A stretch of 45,646 nt of DNA. Origin: a virus. The notes beneath the pieces were generated by a model. It saw nothing but the letters and a program-made list of their open reading frames with translations, did no database searches and was not told where the DNA came from. This document shows positions 32,725-40,633 of the stretch, in pieces (position 1 is the stretch's first letter; each line of letters opens with the position of its first letter). Both the position numbers and the translations under genes were made by a program. Location of the stretch: positions 1 to 45,646 of IMG/VR virus record IMGVR_UViG_3300040960_001618; one strand, written 5' to 3'.

Positions 32725-33488
32725 TATAGGTATTGAGTGCTTGTAGAAGGGTACATATTGTAATTTTTAGCTGATTGCATCAAGTCGTTCCTAAATTTTT
32801 TATTATGCAAACCTTGTATTCTAAGATTGTATCTAGTTTCCGTGCCTTTGTTAGTAGTACCGTGCGACTTACTTTGATTACAGAATATCACAGATCCTTG
32901 CTGATATGGTAATTCAACACCATCGTGCCATGCCGTAACACCTTTGGGAAAATTTAGTTCTACTAAAAAACTGTTAAGCATGTTATATGTATTCTGTGTA
33001 TTTAAAAAATCAAAGTCTTCGTGAGGTACATCTGTATGCACAGGAACATCGCCATTTGGACCTAGTTTAGCAATTTTAATATAACTAAACTGCATATACT
33101 GTCCTATTTCTTGCTTAATCCATTCTACAGTGTTTGGCATTAATTCTGCTAGTTGTGTCCATTTATGATTACGTAAGTTTCTAAAACTTTCCATATATGT
33201 TTTAAGGTCTTGATTAGGTAAAATGCCCTGTGTTAAAATATCTTTGTAATCACCTGTACTACTAAACAATGTTACAGCTTCCCAACTTCTTTGATCATCA
33301 AAGTGCTCACCTATACCAACAGCACCTTTTTCCTGCATTTCTTTATATTGTTCAGGATCACGTTCTTCTAAAAACATATTTTCAACAGAATGTATTTCCT
33401 GCATGATTTGATCAACAGGACATTTAGCAAACATTGGTGTTATATCTACCCAACTGGTATTGCTTACATAATCAAGGTAGTTTGACAT
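32724..33488 (-). CDS. Aspartyl/asparaginyl beta-hydroxylase-like 2OG oxygenase
   Basis: 254 residues; its stop shares a base with the next start downstream (32724). DVPVHTDVPHEDFDFLNTQ carries the HxD, SFLVELNFPKGVTAW the core strands, and KSHGTTNKGTETRYNLRIQG the distal His and Arg. The N-terminal half (YLDYVSNTSWVDITPMF...) is helical and not assigned. The gene is co-oriented with a ferritin-like gene it overlaps by 17 nt, so the two may be co-translated and share iron-dependent chemistry. Confidence 0.72.
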   Translation of the reverse strand: MSNYLDYVSNTSWVDITPMFAKCPVDQIMQEIHSVENMFLEERDPEQYKEMQEKGAVGIGEHFDDQRSWEAVTLFSSTGDYKDILTQGILPNQDLKTYMESFRNLRNHKWTQLAELMPNTVEWIKQEIGQYMQFSYIKIAKLGPNGDVPVHTDVPHEDFDFLNTQNTYNMLNSFLVELNFPKGVTAWHDGVELPYQQGSVIFCNQSKSHGTTNKGTETRYNLRIQGLHNKKFRNDLMQSAKNYNMYPSTSTQYL

Positions 33489-34029
33489 GTACTTTTTCCT
33501 TTAGTTTACCGGTGAAAAGATCTTCCCAAAACTCTTGCCCAAACATACCTTTACGTCCGTATGTTTCGTTAAATGCTGTAAATATAGCTTTGTCAATATC
33601 TCGAATACGTTCGTGTGACGGAGTAATTTCTTCATTATGAAACCCAACATGTTTCATTTCGTCGTCAATAATACCTTGTGTAATTTTTTTATAAAGATCG
33701 TTGTTGCCATTACGCATGTAATAGCGGTACAAGAACAATGCACGTTTTTCTACAATCCAACTTAGCGCACTAAATTCTTCATCATTTTTAGGATAAAAAT
33801 TTCCTAGTTCTCCATAAATTGCATGTTCTATGCTTTTAGTTGTATCTTTATAATAGTTTACGTTTTGTTTGCGTAAAGCACCTTCGCACATTAACGTATG
33901 CTTTCGCTCGTCCTCAATTTGCTCTAACCATTCTTTATTGTCTGAGTCTGCATAATGTTCGGTCATATATTCAAATAACCACTTTTCGCTAACGTATGCA
34001 AAGTTCATATAGTAATCATCTGGTGTCAT
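33472..34029 (-). CDS. Ferritin-like (diiron-carboxylate) protein
   Basis: 185 residues, almost all helical. Two metal-binding half sites are visible: WLEQIEDERKHTLMCEG (E..DERKH, residues ~35-51) and GIIDDEMKHVGFH (D.DEMKH, near 125-137), with upstream acidic helices (FEYMTEHY; SWIVEKRALFLYRYY). The repeated E..H pair on helices 2 and 4 of a four-helix bundle is the mark of the ferritin-like superfamily, which includes oxygenases such as MiaE-like hydroxylases and aldehyde-type oxygenases as well as iron stores. At this size an O2-activating enzyme is as likely as iron storage. It overlaps its neighbours by 17 and 14 nt. Confidence 0.68.
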   Translation of the reverse strand: MTPDDYYMNFAYVSEKWLFEYMTEHYADSDNKEWLEQIEDERKHTLMCEGALRKQNVNYYKDTTKSIEHAIYGELGNFYPKNDEEFSALSWIVEKRALFLYRYYMRNGNNDLYKKITQGIIDDEMKHVGFHNEEITPSHERIRDIDKAIFTAFNETYGRKGMFGQEFWEDLFTGKLKEKVHVKLP

Positions 34030-34585
34030 TTTTTATCTCCTTTGCTATTAGTTCTGCAAACAATTGATGTGCTGTTGCTCCTGCATGAACACCGTCACTT
34101 CCTTTTTCATTGTTTTCTCTTATATTATCAAAGTCAATGTCGAGTATATAAGAATTATTAAAATCTAAATTATTATGCAAATCTATTTGTGATAATACAT
34201 TATATATCTTTAACTCTTTTAGATATAAATTTATATGTGACATTCGTAAGTTTATATCTAAATTAGCATCGTAATGACTAAAAAGGTGTTCGTAATATGC
34301 AGTAGACACTGCGTCATTAATCCATGGACCTATTTTTTTAGATTGAGTTTCATCTAACACACACCATCTTTCAGGATATGTCCATTGTATAACTATAGTG
34401 TCTTCTGGCATAAAATTAAAATTTATAATATTATGCCATATTTTTTTATTACTAGCACCTTCTTCTCCTAAATTTACACATTCTAAATTTAATAGTTTTG
34501 CTAGTCTACTAGGCCACGATAAAGACCTATCCGGCAAGCATTGTCCGTAAGTATGACTACATCCAAATGTAATTAGTCTATTCAT
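34016..34585 (-). CDS. SGNH/GDSL-hydrolase-like protein (copy 3)
   Basis: 189 residues, the third member of the family in this window. NRLITFGCSHTYGQCL is the block I Ser motif, EEGASNKKI the block III region, and GVHAGATAHQLFAELIA the end with the block V His (here GVHAG instead of HPGPK). Relative to the copies at 11488 and 12134 the middle is shortened. It overlaps the desaturase gene by 4 nt and the ferritin-like gene by 14 nt, and lies on the other strand from its relatives, so the family has been spread over two operons. Confidence 0.68.
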   Translation of the reverse strand: MNRLITFGCSHTYGQCLPDRSLSWPSRLAKLLNLECVNLGEEGASNKKIWHNIINFNFMPEDTIVIQWTYPERWCVLDETQSKKIGPWINDAVSTAYYEHLFSHYDANLDINLRMSHINLYLKELKIYNVLSQIDLHNNLDFNNSYILDIDFDNIRENNEKGSDGVHAGATAHQLFAELIAKEIKNDTR

Positions 34586-35328
34586 TTTATAAATATTCTT
34601 TCAATTAACCAAGCACTAGGATCTAATTCCCACCATTTATGACCATGTCTATAATCAGAAGATTTATAATGGTGATAGTTATGCCATCCTTCACCTAAAC
34701 TTAGTAAACACGCTAACGGGCTATTAACACTGTCGTCGGTTGACTCTACTACTCTATAACCTGCCCAACTATAGTGAGGTATTACTCCAATTGCAGCAGC
34801 ACCGTGGAAACTTAATACAGCAGGAAATACAAATCCCCAAACTAGTAACATAGGGTCTATTAGTATTAGTATAATATATATACCTGCAATAATTTTAAAA
34901 TAGTTGTTGTGTATGATTTTAATGTCTTTGTCTCTTAACATATCGCTTACTAATCTAGGACTAATATTTGCTTCAGGGTATAAACTACTCCAGCTACGTA
35001 AGGCTCCTATTGCTTTTGGATTTTGAATGTCTGTTTCTGTATCGCTTGTTTTATGATGATGTCTGTGCAGTGCTGCCCAACTAATTGGACTTCCGAAGCA
35101 TGCAAGTATACTTATATACTTTAAAAACTTGTCACGTAAAGGACCAGTTTCAAAACTTCTGTGAGACAAATATCTATGCATAGATATATTTGCTGCAAAA
35201 AGTCCTACAAACAAATACATTAATAATCCTAACCATAATAGTGACCAGTTATTAGTATAGTAAATGCCAATAGCTAAAACTATATGATTTAACAATGTTA
35301 ATAATTGTACTTTTGTTCCGTAATTCAT
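34582..35328 (-). CDS. Acyl-CoA/acyl-lipid fatty-acid desaturase (Delta9-like), copy 2
   Basis: 248 residues with several hydrophobic helices. The three His boxes of membrane desaturases are present: HRYLSH (near 51-56), HRHHHK (near 87-92) and HNYHH within EGWHNYHHY (near 216-220); these bind the diiron centre. The family introduces a cis double bond in an acyl chain in the membrane using O2 and reduced ferredoxin or cytochrome b5. Length is close to short bacterial desaturases. ATGA overlap with the upstream desaturase at 35325 shows a tandem pair. Confidence 0.9.
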   Translation of the reverse strand: MNYGTKVQLLTLLNHIVLAIGIYYTNNWSLLWLGLLMYLFVGLFAANISMHRYLSHRSFETGPLRDKFLKYISILACFGSPISWAALHRHHHKTSDTETDIQNPKAIGALRSWSSLYPEANISPRLVSDMLRDKDIKIIHNNYFKIIAGIYIILILIDPMLLVWGFVFPAVLSFHGAAAIGVIPHYSWAGYRVVESTDDSVNSPLACLLSLGEGWHNYHHYKSSDYRHGHKWWELDPSAWLIERIFIK

Positions 35329-36071
35329 TTTTTTATAGCTCTAATTATCCAAGCAGGTGGATCAAGTTCCCACCAACGTTCTTGATTGTTCCATGCTTTA
35401 CTGTTATGGTGATGGTTGTTGTGCCAACCTTCACCTAGTGTAATTAAGCTTGCAATCCAGCTGTTACGACTTTCATCATCTATATTATGTGTTTTGTATC
35501 CGTGCATATGAGCTATTACTATTATTGAGCTAGTGCTATGTAGTACTAATACAGCAGGTATTGCATACACATATACTATAAATAATGGATCTATTAATGC
35601 AAGCATCAAAACATATATAACATTTATGTGCAAATAATATTTGTGAGTAAGTCTATAAAATTTTATTTTTCTTAAATCTCTTGACAGCTTAGGACTAATA
35701 TGCGGAACACGCCATAACCCAAACCAAGCTCTAAACCAACCTAGATGATAAGGACTATGGACATCCGTTTCTTTTTCAGCATGACCGTGATGATGTCTAT
35801 GCAATACACTCCATGCTAGCGGACTCCCAATAGCAGTTATACATCCTATTAGTGCAAGCATATACTCAATTGGTTTATAAGTCTCAAAACTTCTATGTGA
35901 TATTAATCTATGGTATCCTATATTAATACCAAAAACTCCTATAAACCAGTATACTAATACACTCGTTCCTAAAAATGCCCATGCTGAATTTACTACACTA
36001 TAATATACACCGTATAGTGCAAGTAAGTGAGTTAAAATTTGAAGAGATCTTACAACAGTATTATGATTCAT
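35325..36071 (-). CDS. Acyl-CoA/acyl-lipid fatty-acid desaturase (Delta9-like), copy 1
   Basis: 248 residues. I place the start at the ATG ending at 36071 (MNHNTVVRSLQI), which has GGAGC upstream; a GTG at 36104 in frame would put the start upstream of the likely promoter AATAAATA. With this start both tandem proteins have the same length. His boxes: HRLISH, HRHHHGH and HNNHH in EGWHNNHHHNS. About four membrane-spanning hydrophobic segments. It would desaturate membrane acyl chains of the host during infection. The two copies are homologous along their length but clearly diverged, suggesting different positions or substrates. Confidence 0.9.
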   Translation of the reverse strand: MNHNTVVRSLQILTHLLALYGVYYSVVNSAWAFLGTSVLVYWFIGVFGINIGYHRLISHRSFETYKPIEYMLALIGCITAIGSPLAWSVLHRHHHGHAEKETDVHSPYHLGWFRAWFGLWRVPHISPKLSRDLRKIKFYRLTHKYYLHINVIYVLMLALIDPLFIVYVYAIPAVLVLHSTSSIIVIAHMHGYKTHNIDDESRNSWIASLITLGEGWHNNHHHNSKAWNNQERWWELDPPAWIIRAIKK

Positions 36072-36091
36072 AAATGCTCCGATGTGTATAT

Positions 36092-36099
36092 TATTTATT
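36092..36099 (-). promoter_or_regulatory. Candidate late promoter (AATAAATA) of the desaturase operon
   Basis: On the minus strand AATAAATA lies about 21 nt before the ATG at 36071 and is followed by AATATAC, as at the dehydrogenase promoter (16632-16639). The GGAG ribosome-binding site is correctly placed after it. It would drive the minus-strand set from the desaturases to the GNAT-like gene. Confidence 0.6.
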
Positions 36100-36130
36100 A
36101 ACACAAAGGAGCATTATTAATTATTATGGT

Positions 36131-37690
36131 TTAAATGTAACTTAGTTGTAACCAACCAGGTGTAGCATTTGATGGTCCACCGCCCGCTAGTCCTGTGTCG
36201 TCAACATATGCAAAGAAGCCTTGATTATCTTGTAAGAACACAATCATACCTGCTGCTGGTGATGTTATTGCAGCATCTCGTGCTGTTGCATCTGCAAAAG
36301 AACCAGGTGCTATTGAATTCGAAGCTTTAATATCTCCATTAACATCGAGTTTAGTACTAGGATCATCTTTACCTACACCAAAATTACCTTCCCAAGTAAT
36401 AGTAAAGTTGTTGTCTGAAGTAGGATTACCAGCACCGTCAATAGTACCCATGCTAATTTTTGTTTTTAGATATGGATCTGTACCGTTTTGCTGTGCTGTT
36501 GACGTAATGTAAGATCCAGTACTTTGAAAGTCGCCTGCGTTTTTGTCTACAGTATCAAAATATATTGTACCAATGTCTGTTTGTAATGCATCTGCAACCT
36601 GTGCTTGTCTAAATATTCTTATACCTACGTCTTCGGTTTCTGAAGAAATAAATTCAATGTCTTTTACATCACCCGAAAATGGATCAGTTAAACTAGCTGT
36701 AATTATAGAAGCATTAATGTCATCAGCTGTTAGTAACGGTGTATTAACATTACCTGTTAGGCCATCAACTACTGTTAAACTGTCATCTGTAAATACACTA
36801 CCAATTAATTGGCCTGTTAGTGTTGCTGTATCATGGTTAAGAATGATGTTTAACTCTGGACCTACAACAGTACCTCTTAAAGGCCCATCTACGCTACCAA
36901 TGAATACTGGCGAAGCCCCACCTTGAATAATTGTTTGTCCGTTTTCGCCTCTTTTTAATTCACCTGTAAAGTTATCTAAAACTGTATGTGTATTAGTAGG
37001 ATCTCTAACATCTACAAGAGCAGCTTTACTAAATTCGTCGATGATTAAATTACCTAGACCGTCGTATAATGTACCGTAAACATCACCTTCTAGTGTACCT
37101 CTTAGTGTATTTGTTACTGGATCAACTAGAATTGTACTATCGTTGCCTACTAAAGTAAGCCTATGAGATTGAGATTTGCTTAGAATATAATCAGCATAAT
37201 CTTTAATATCTACATTTTTCCATGTGTTACCGTCGTGTGTTAAAACGTCTCCGTATTTAGGAGTTCTACTGTACGTAACACCATTAATTTCGTTTAGCGT
37301 AATTGCACTAATTGCATCATCTACAAGATCCGTAGATGCTAAATTTTTCCAATTGTTACCGTCATAGAAAAGTACATCTCCGTATACAGATCCTGTTAAT
37401 AATACATCTAATATATCATCAAGTTCTAACGCAGATTGAGAATTAATCCATTCTCCTGTTGTTTGGTCATACCGTATAACATCACCATCTTGTAATGCAA
37501 CAAAGTCTGTATCTAGTAAGCCTGCTAGTGTATTGGAAACTTCCCCAGAAGTAGCAATAAGAACCCCGCCTTGTGTGTTTCCATCGCCTACATATAGGGA
37601 CTTTGTATCCGTAACATAAACTAACTCACCTTCTAAAGGGGTTATTAACTGACGTTCTGCGTCTGTTCCTCTTCTTAGACGTAATGCCAT
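36131..37690 (-). CDS. Tail-fibre-like virion protein with Mtd_N-like N-terminus
   Basis: 519 residues; ATG at 37690 with AGGAG upstream. The start RLRRGTDAERQLITPLEGEL, then DTKSLYVGDGN, matches the N-terminal repeat found in many phage tail-fibre proteins (major-tropism-determinant N domain). The middle holds repeated units (YGDVLTHDGNTWKN, YGDVLFYDGNNWKN) and several GxLxG beta turns. GVGKDDPSTKLDVNGDIKAS near residue 440 is the linker that precedes C-terminal ends in many phage fibres, and the protein ends WLQLSYI. It is probably a receptor-contacting or baseplate fibre component. It is transcribed toward the desaturase operon. Confidence 0.8.
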   Translation of the reverse strand: MALRLRRGTDAERQLITPLEGELVYVTDTKSLYVGDGNTQGGVLIATSGEVSNTLAGLLDTDFVALQDGDVIRYDQTTGEWINSQSALELDDILDVLLTGSVYGDVLFYDGNNWKNLASTDLVDDAISAITLNEINGVTYSRTPKYGDVLTHDGNTWKNVDIKDYADYILSKSQSHRLTLVGNDSTILVDPVTNTLRGTLEGDVYGTLYDGLGNLIIDEFSKAALVDVRDPTNTHTVLDNFTGELKRGENGQTIIQGGASPVFIGSVDGPLRGTVVGPELNIILNHDTATLTGQLIGSVFTDDSLTVVDGLTGNVNTPLLTADDINASIITASLTDPFSGDVKDIEFISSETEDVGIRIFRQAQVADALQTDIGTIYFDTVDKNAGDFQSTGSYITSTAQQNGTDPYLKTKISMGTIDGAGNPTSDNNFTITWEGNFGVGKDDPSTKLDVNGDIKASNSIAPGSFADATARDAAITSPAAGMIVFLQDNQGFFAYVDDTGLAGGGPSNATPGWLQLSYI

Positions 37691-37719
37691 TATTTTACTC
37701 CTGATCCGTTTATTATATA

Positions 37720-37727
37720 TATTTATC
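37720..37727 (-). promoter_or_regulatory. Candidate late promoter (GATAAATA) of the tail-fibre-like gene
   Basis: GATAAATA on the minus strand lies about 29 nt before the ATG at 37690, followed by an AT-rich stretch and AGGAG. It fits NATAAATA, as expected for a late virion gene. Confidence 0.6.
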
Positions 37728-37746
37728 TAATAAGTAGATATTACCT

Positions 37747-38055
37747 TTACTTTCTTTTCTTCATAAAAGTCTTAGTTCTACTTTTAATATCAGATATCAT
37801 AGTAGGAGCGTCAATTTGAAAGTCAATTTTTTTAATGTCTTCGTTATGCTGATCAAAAAACTCTTCTAGTATTTCTTCTAAAGATGTTTCAGAATCTTCT
37901 AGAAGTTCCTGTCTGACATCTATTTCCCATATTTCACCATCGTGAAAGTAAACACTAACAAATTTAAGATATTCTATTGGAACAGCTTTTATCTCGATGT
38001 CTTTTAAAATTTCAGGCCATTGATCTACAATATGTTCAGGAAGTTTATCCGACAC
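37747..38055 (-). CDS. Hypothetical acidic protein
   Basis: 102 residues, strongly acidic in the middle (ELLEDSETSLEEILEEFFDQ) with a basic end (KSRTKTFMKKRK). Its start overlaps the upstream gene by 11 nt, so the two are probably co-translated. Proteins of this style, with a conserved-looking IKAVPIEYLKFV segment, occur among conserved hypotheticals of T4-like marine phages as I recall. No catalytic motif. Confidence 0.7.
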   Translation of the reverse strand: MSDKLPEHIVDQWPEILKDIEIKAVPIEYLKFVSVYFHDGEIWEIDVRQELLEDSETSLEEILEEFFDQHNEDIKKIDFQIDAPTMISDIKSRTKTFMKKRK

Positions 38056-38635
38056 CTTCTTTAGCCTTTGTTTTGGCTTTCTTTTTAGTAGGCACTAGCT
38101 CTTCTGCCTGTTCACGAAGTCTTTTTGCTTCTTTAAATAACGAATCTGCTTGTGATCTATATTGAGCTGCTAAATCTTCATCTGATAATACATTGTCTAT
38201 GCTGGTTGGTTCTGTGCTAGTTGTGCTTTGTTGCTGTTTAGCTGCTGGAGAATTGTCTTGTACAGCCAAATCTGCAACAGTAACTCCTTTTTGTTCAGCA
38301 ATAACTTCGTTTAGTTCTGATAATTTAATTACTGTGTTAGAGTTAGGAGTCATTTCAACATCAGCAGTTGCAACTTTAACCATTTTGCCAGTAGTATGCA
38401 ATGCAGCTAACATAATTTTACCATCTGGCATTCTAGAACGTGCCATAGCACTTGCAAGATGCTCTTCTGATTGACCTGCATCAGATTCAACTAGTTTCAT
38501 TAGTGCATCGTGTTCTTCGGCCATTAGATTTTCTGTAGTAACAACAATGCAGTTATCTGGTTCATTAGGTACTACTCTATAAGCTACTACTATTTTTCTT
38601 TTATTCTTAGCCATGCGGCCAACGTGTTTTAACAT
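38045..38635 (-). CDS. Hypothetical phage protein with Lys/Ala-rich tail
   Basis: 196 residues; the start at 38635 is supported by GGAGG 7 nt upstream, so MLKHVGRMAKNKRK is used rather than the later ATG. The first ~110 residues form a beta-rich core (KIVVAYRVVPNEPDNCIVV, GKIMLAALHTTGKMVKVATA); the rest is a low-complexity, probably coiled region (QQQSTTSTEP, AKRLREQAEELVPTKKKAKT). Not recognised. It sits in a small minus-strand operon with two other small phage-type proteins. Confidence 0.72.
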   Translation of the reverse strand: MLKHVGRMAKNKRKIVVAYRVVPNEPDNCIVVTTENLMAEEHDALMKLVESDAGQSEEHLASAMARSRMPDGKIMLAALHTTGKMVKVATADVEMTPNSNTVIKLSELNEVIAEQKGVTVADLAVQDNSPAAKQQQSTTSTEPTSIDNVLSDEDLAAQYRSQADSLFKEAKRLREQAEELVPTKKKAKTKAKEGVG

Positions 38636-38646
38636 AATTTCCTCCC

Positions 38647-38880
38647 TTAGGATGTTTGAGTCTGTTGCGTTACGGCAACTGCTCCTAAAAATTGTTCTAA
38701 TTTATTATAAGTTTGACCAACTGTAACCATTTCGTTTGGCTTAAATGCTCCACGTTGGCTAGCTACGTCAATAATACTTTTCAAAGCTTGTAGATCGTTT
38801 ACTGTCAAATCAGGTGAATTACTTTCAGTTGCTGGCGTTTCTTGAGTTGCAGTTTCTTCTACTTTAGTTTCTTCGCTCAT
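38647..38880 (-). CDS. Small hypothetical protein
   Basis: 77 residues. ATG ending at 38880 has TAGGAG upstream. The N-terminal third is acidic and disordered (MSEETKVEETATQETPATES); the rest is a likely helical pair (DLTVNDLQALKSIIDVASQR, GAFKPNEMVTVGQTYNKLE). This kind of small protein is conserved among T4-like marine phages as I recall, with unknown role. It leads the 38880-37747 set. Confidence 0.68.
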   Translation of the reverse strand: MSEETKVEETATQETPATESNSPDLTVNDLQALKSIIDVASQRGAFKPNEMVTVGQTYNKLEQFLGAVAVTQQTQTS

Positions 38881-38918
38881 ATTTTATTCTCCTATACAAT
38901 TATATATGCGCATTTTAT

Positions 38919-39197
38919 TTAGTTGTACTTTAAATGTGGACAGGCTAACATGAAATAACTAAGTTCTTTTGAATCTTCAAAAGAAACAGTCAATAATATT
39001 TTTTTAGTATTACCTGATACTTTAACATTTTTTCCAACATAAAAACGTTTTTTAAGATTTTTTTCAATCCATTTGATCAAAGAATCTTCTAAGTTATATC
39101 TTAGTGTAATGTCCACACATTCGAAATGCGGCGGCGAAAATCGAAGCTGTCTCGCCTCGAGTATTTCTAATGGTTTTAATGTTTTTTCTTTAATCAT
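38919..39197 (-). CDS. Hypothetical protein following the metallopeptidase
   Basis: 92 residues; ATGA overlap with the upstream metallopeptidase gene. Basic, with ITLRYNLEDSLIKWIEKN and KKILLTVSFEDSKELSYFML; could be a small alpha/beta fold. Not recognised. Overlap suggests translational coupling to the VWA/metallopeptidase gene. Confidence 0.68.
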   Translation of the reverse strand: MIKEKTLKPLEILEARQLRFSPPHFECVDITLRYNLEDSLIKWIEKNLKKRFYVGKNVKVSGNTKKILLTVSFEDSKELSYFMLACPHLKYN

Positions 39198-40522
39198 GCT
39201 GCTTTATCGTAATGCACGGTAGTACCAAACGGTGCCTGTAAATTTTGATCGTGGTTAGAGTGAATTAAAAAGATTGATTCGCAATAGTCAGGATCGCCCC
39301 AGCTACCCCAAGCATATCCGTCTGTGAACATAATGAACTTTTTAGGAACAATGTCGTTTTCTTTCATATATTCCCAATTACACATAAAATCAGTGCCACC
39401 ACCGCCTTTAATTTCGTAATCCATTAAGTCTTCTCCACAGTCTGCACTGTAACTTTGTTCATTGTATACAGCAGTGTCAAAGCACCAGATTTTAATATTA
39501 TAATCTTTAAATTCTTCCATGATGCCTTTTACTTCGCCTAAGAAATCAGATGCTTGCGAATTGCCAATTGAACCACTCATATCAAGAGCCAAACAAATGT
39601 CAATTGTTTCGTCAAAGTTTTGACCTGGAAGTACAGCACCTACGTGCCAACCTTTACGTGAAGGACGAGAAAAAGTAAAGTCATGCTTAATAATGCTTTG
39701 GATTTGCTGACGAAGCAGTTGGCGCCAGTTCATCTTAGGCTCAGTAAGCTCTTTGATCATACGCTGAACACCTGCAGGAACGTTACCTGCACCAGCACTT
39801 TGCGCTGCCGAAATCATATTTTCTTTAATTTCGTCACGTATTTTACGTAAGTCTTCTTTAGAATACTTTGGTTTTTTCTTGCTTACACCGTTGCCATTTA
39901 CATCTTTTTCTTCGCCAGCATCGCCGTCGGCTGCACCATCGCCTTCTTCTGGATCAAGGTGTTCGTCTAACAATTCTCCTAATTGACGTAACTGTTCTTC
40001 GTCATACTTGTTAAAGATATCTTCGTATACTTCTTCGGAAGTCCAATTATCGTATTTAAAATCTTGAAAGCAATCAACAATACTAGGTTTTTCACCAATT
40101 TTGTCTCTTACCAAAACATTGTTTACAATATAGTCTTGTGCAATGTTACTAATCATAGGATCTAAGTTACGATCCTGCCAATTTCGACGTTCTAGGTGAT
40201 CAAATACACAGTGCAAAATTTCGTGTGCAATAACAAACTCAATTTCTTTATTGTTCATAGCATTAAAGAATTGAGTGTTGTAGTAAAGATTTTTGCCATC
40301 AACGGCAGCAGTAGGACACCAATCATCGGCAGCGAGTATTTTTAATCTAGTTGCCATATTACCAAAAAATGGATGACGCAGTAACAATCCTACCCGTGCA
40401 ACAATAATGCGATCGTATACTTCAACTCGCATTACTTCGAGTGCTTCGGGAGTCATATCTGGATCAGGTTGCCAGTTTTTAAGTTTACTAGCAGTTTCTT
40501 TTGCGTTTACTAAAACAGCCAT
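39194..40522 (-). CDS. VWA-like protein with zinc-metallopeptidase domain (DUF2201-type)
   Basis: 442 residues. The N-terminal part has EFVIAHEILHCVFDHLE (HEIxH, near residues 95-105), the zinc signature of the putative metallopeptidase domain that precedes VWA-like domains. The C-terminal part has LALDMSGSIGNSQ (DxSxS MIDAS site, near 312-324), GGGTDF and FTDGYAWG, typical of VWA folds. A charged linker (EEGDGAADGDAGEEKDVNG) divides them. This matches the DUF2201_N/DUF2201 architecture. It is transcribed from a perfect sigma70 promoter (40555-40583). The MoxR ATPase upstream (40634-41722) is its usual partner: such pairs act like chaperones that load metals or remodel proteins. Role in infection is unknown. 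Confidence 0.88.
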   Translation of the reverse strand: MAVLVNAKETASKLKNWQPDPDMTPEALEVMRVEVYDRIIVARVGLLLRHPFFGNMATRLKILAADDWCPTAAVDGKNLYYNTQFFNAMNNKEIEFVIAHEILHCVFDHLERRNWQDRNLDPMISNIAQDYIVNNVLVRDKIGEKPSIVDCFQDFKYDNWTSEEVYEDIFNKYDEEQLRQLGELLDEHLDPEEGDGAADGDAGEEKDVNGNGVSKKKPKYSKEDLRKIRDEIKENMISAAQSAGAGNVPAGVQRMIKELTEPKMNWRQLLRQQIQSIIKHDFTFSRPSRKGWHVGAVLPGQNFDETIDICLALDMSGSIGNSQASDFLGEVKGIMEEFKDYNIKIWCFDTAVYNEQSYSADCGEDLMDYEIKGGGGTDFMCNWEYMKENDIVPKKFIMFTDGYAWGSWGDPDYCESIFLIHSNHDQNLQAPFGTTVHYDKAA

Positions 40523-40554
40523 CGGTGCCTCTCACTTTCTAACTTTATGTATAT

Positions 40555-40583
40555 ATTATAGCAATATTTACTCAGTTTGTCAA
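40555..40583 (-). promoter_or_regulatory. Perfect sigma70 promoter of the VWA/metallopeptidase gene
   Basis: On the minus strand TTGACA (40583-40578) and TATAAT (40560-40555) are spaced by exactly 17 nt, a full match to the bacterial housekeeping consensus. It lies between the MoxR terminator hairpin and the start at 40522, so the metallopeptidase gene can be expressed independently of the ATPase gene. Confidence 0.88.
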
Positions 40584-40586
40584 CCA

Positions 40587-40626
40587 GAAAAATAATAGCG
40601 AACGATCTCAAAAGAAACCGTTCGCT
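40587..40626 (-). terminator. Intrinsic terminator downstream of the MoxR ATPase gene
   Basis: The 8-nt arms AGCGAACG (40597-40604) and CGTTCGCT (40619-40626) form a stem with a 14-nt loop. On the minus strand the hairpin is followed by ATTATTTTT. It begins 7 nt after the ATPase stop and ends just before the -35 box of the next gene's promoter. Confidence 0.8.
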
Positions 40627-40633
40627 TTGTATC

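Noticed and set aside
36072-36104. GTG at 36104 as the start of the first desaturase
   Set aside because: It would put the AATAAATA promoter and GGAG site inside the coding region; the ATG at 36071 gives a correct ribosome-binding site and a length equal to that of the tandem copy.
36543-36926. 127-residue plus-strand frame
   Set aside because: Antisense to the tail-fibre-like gene, no ribosome-binding site, low-complexity translation.
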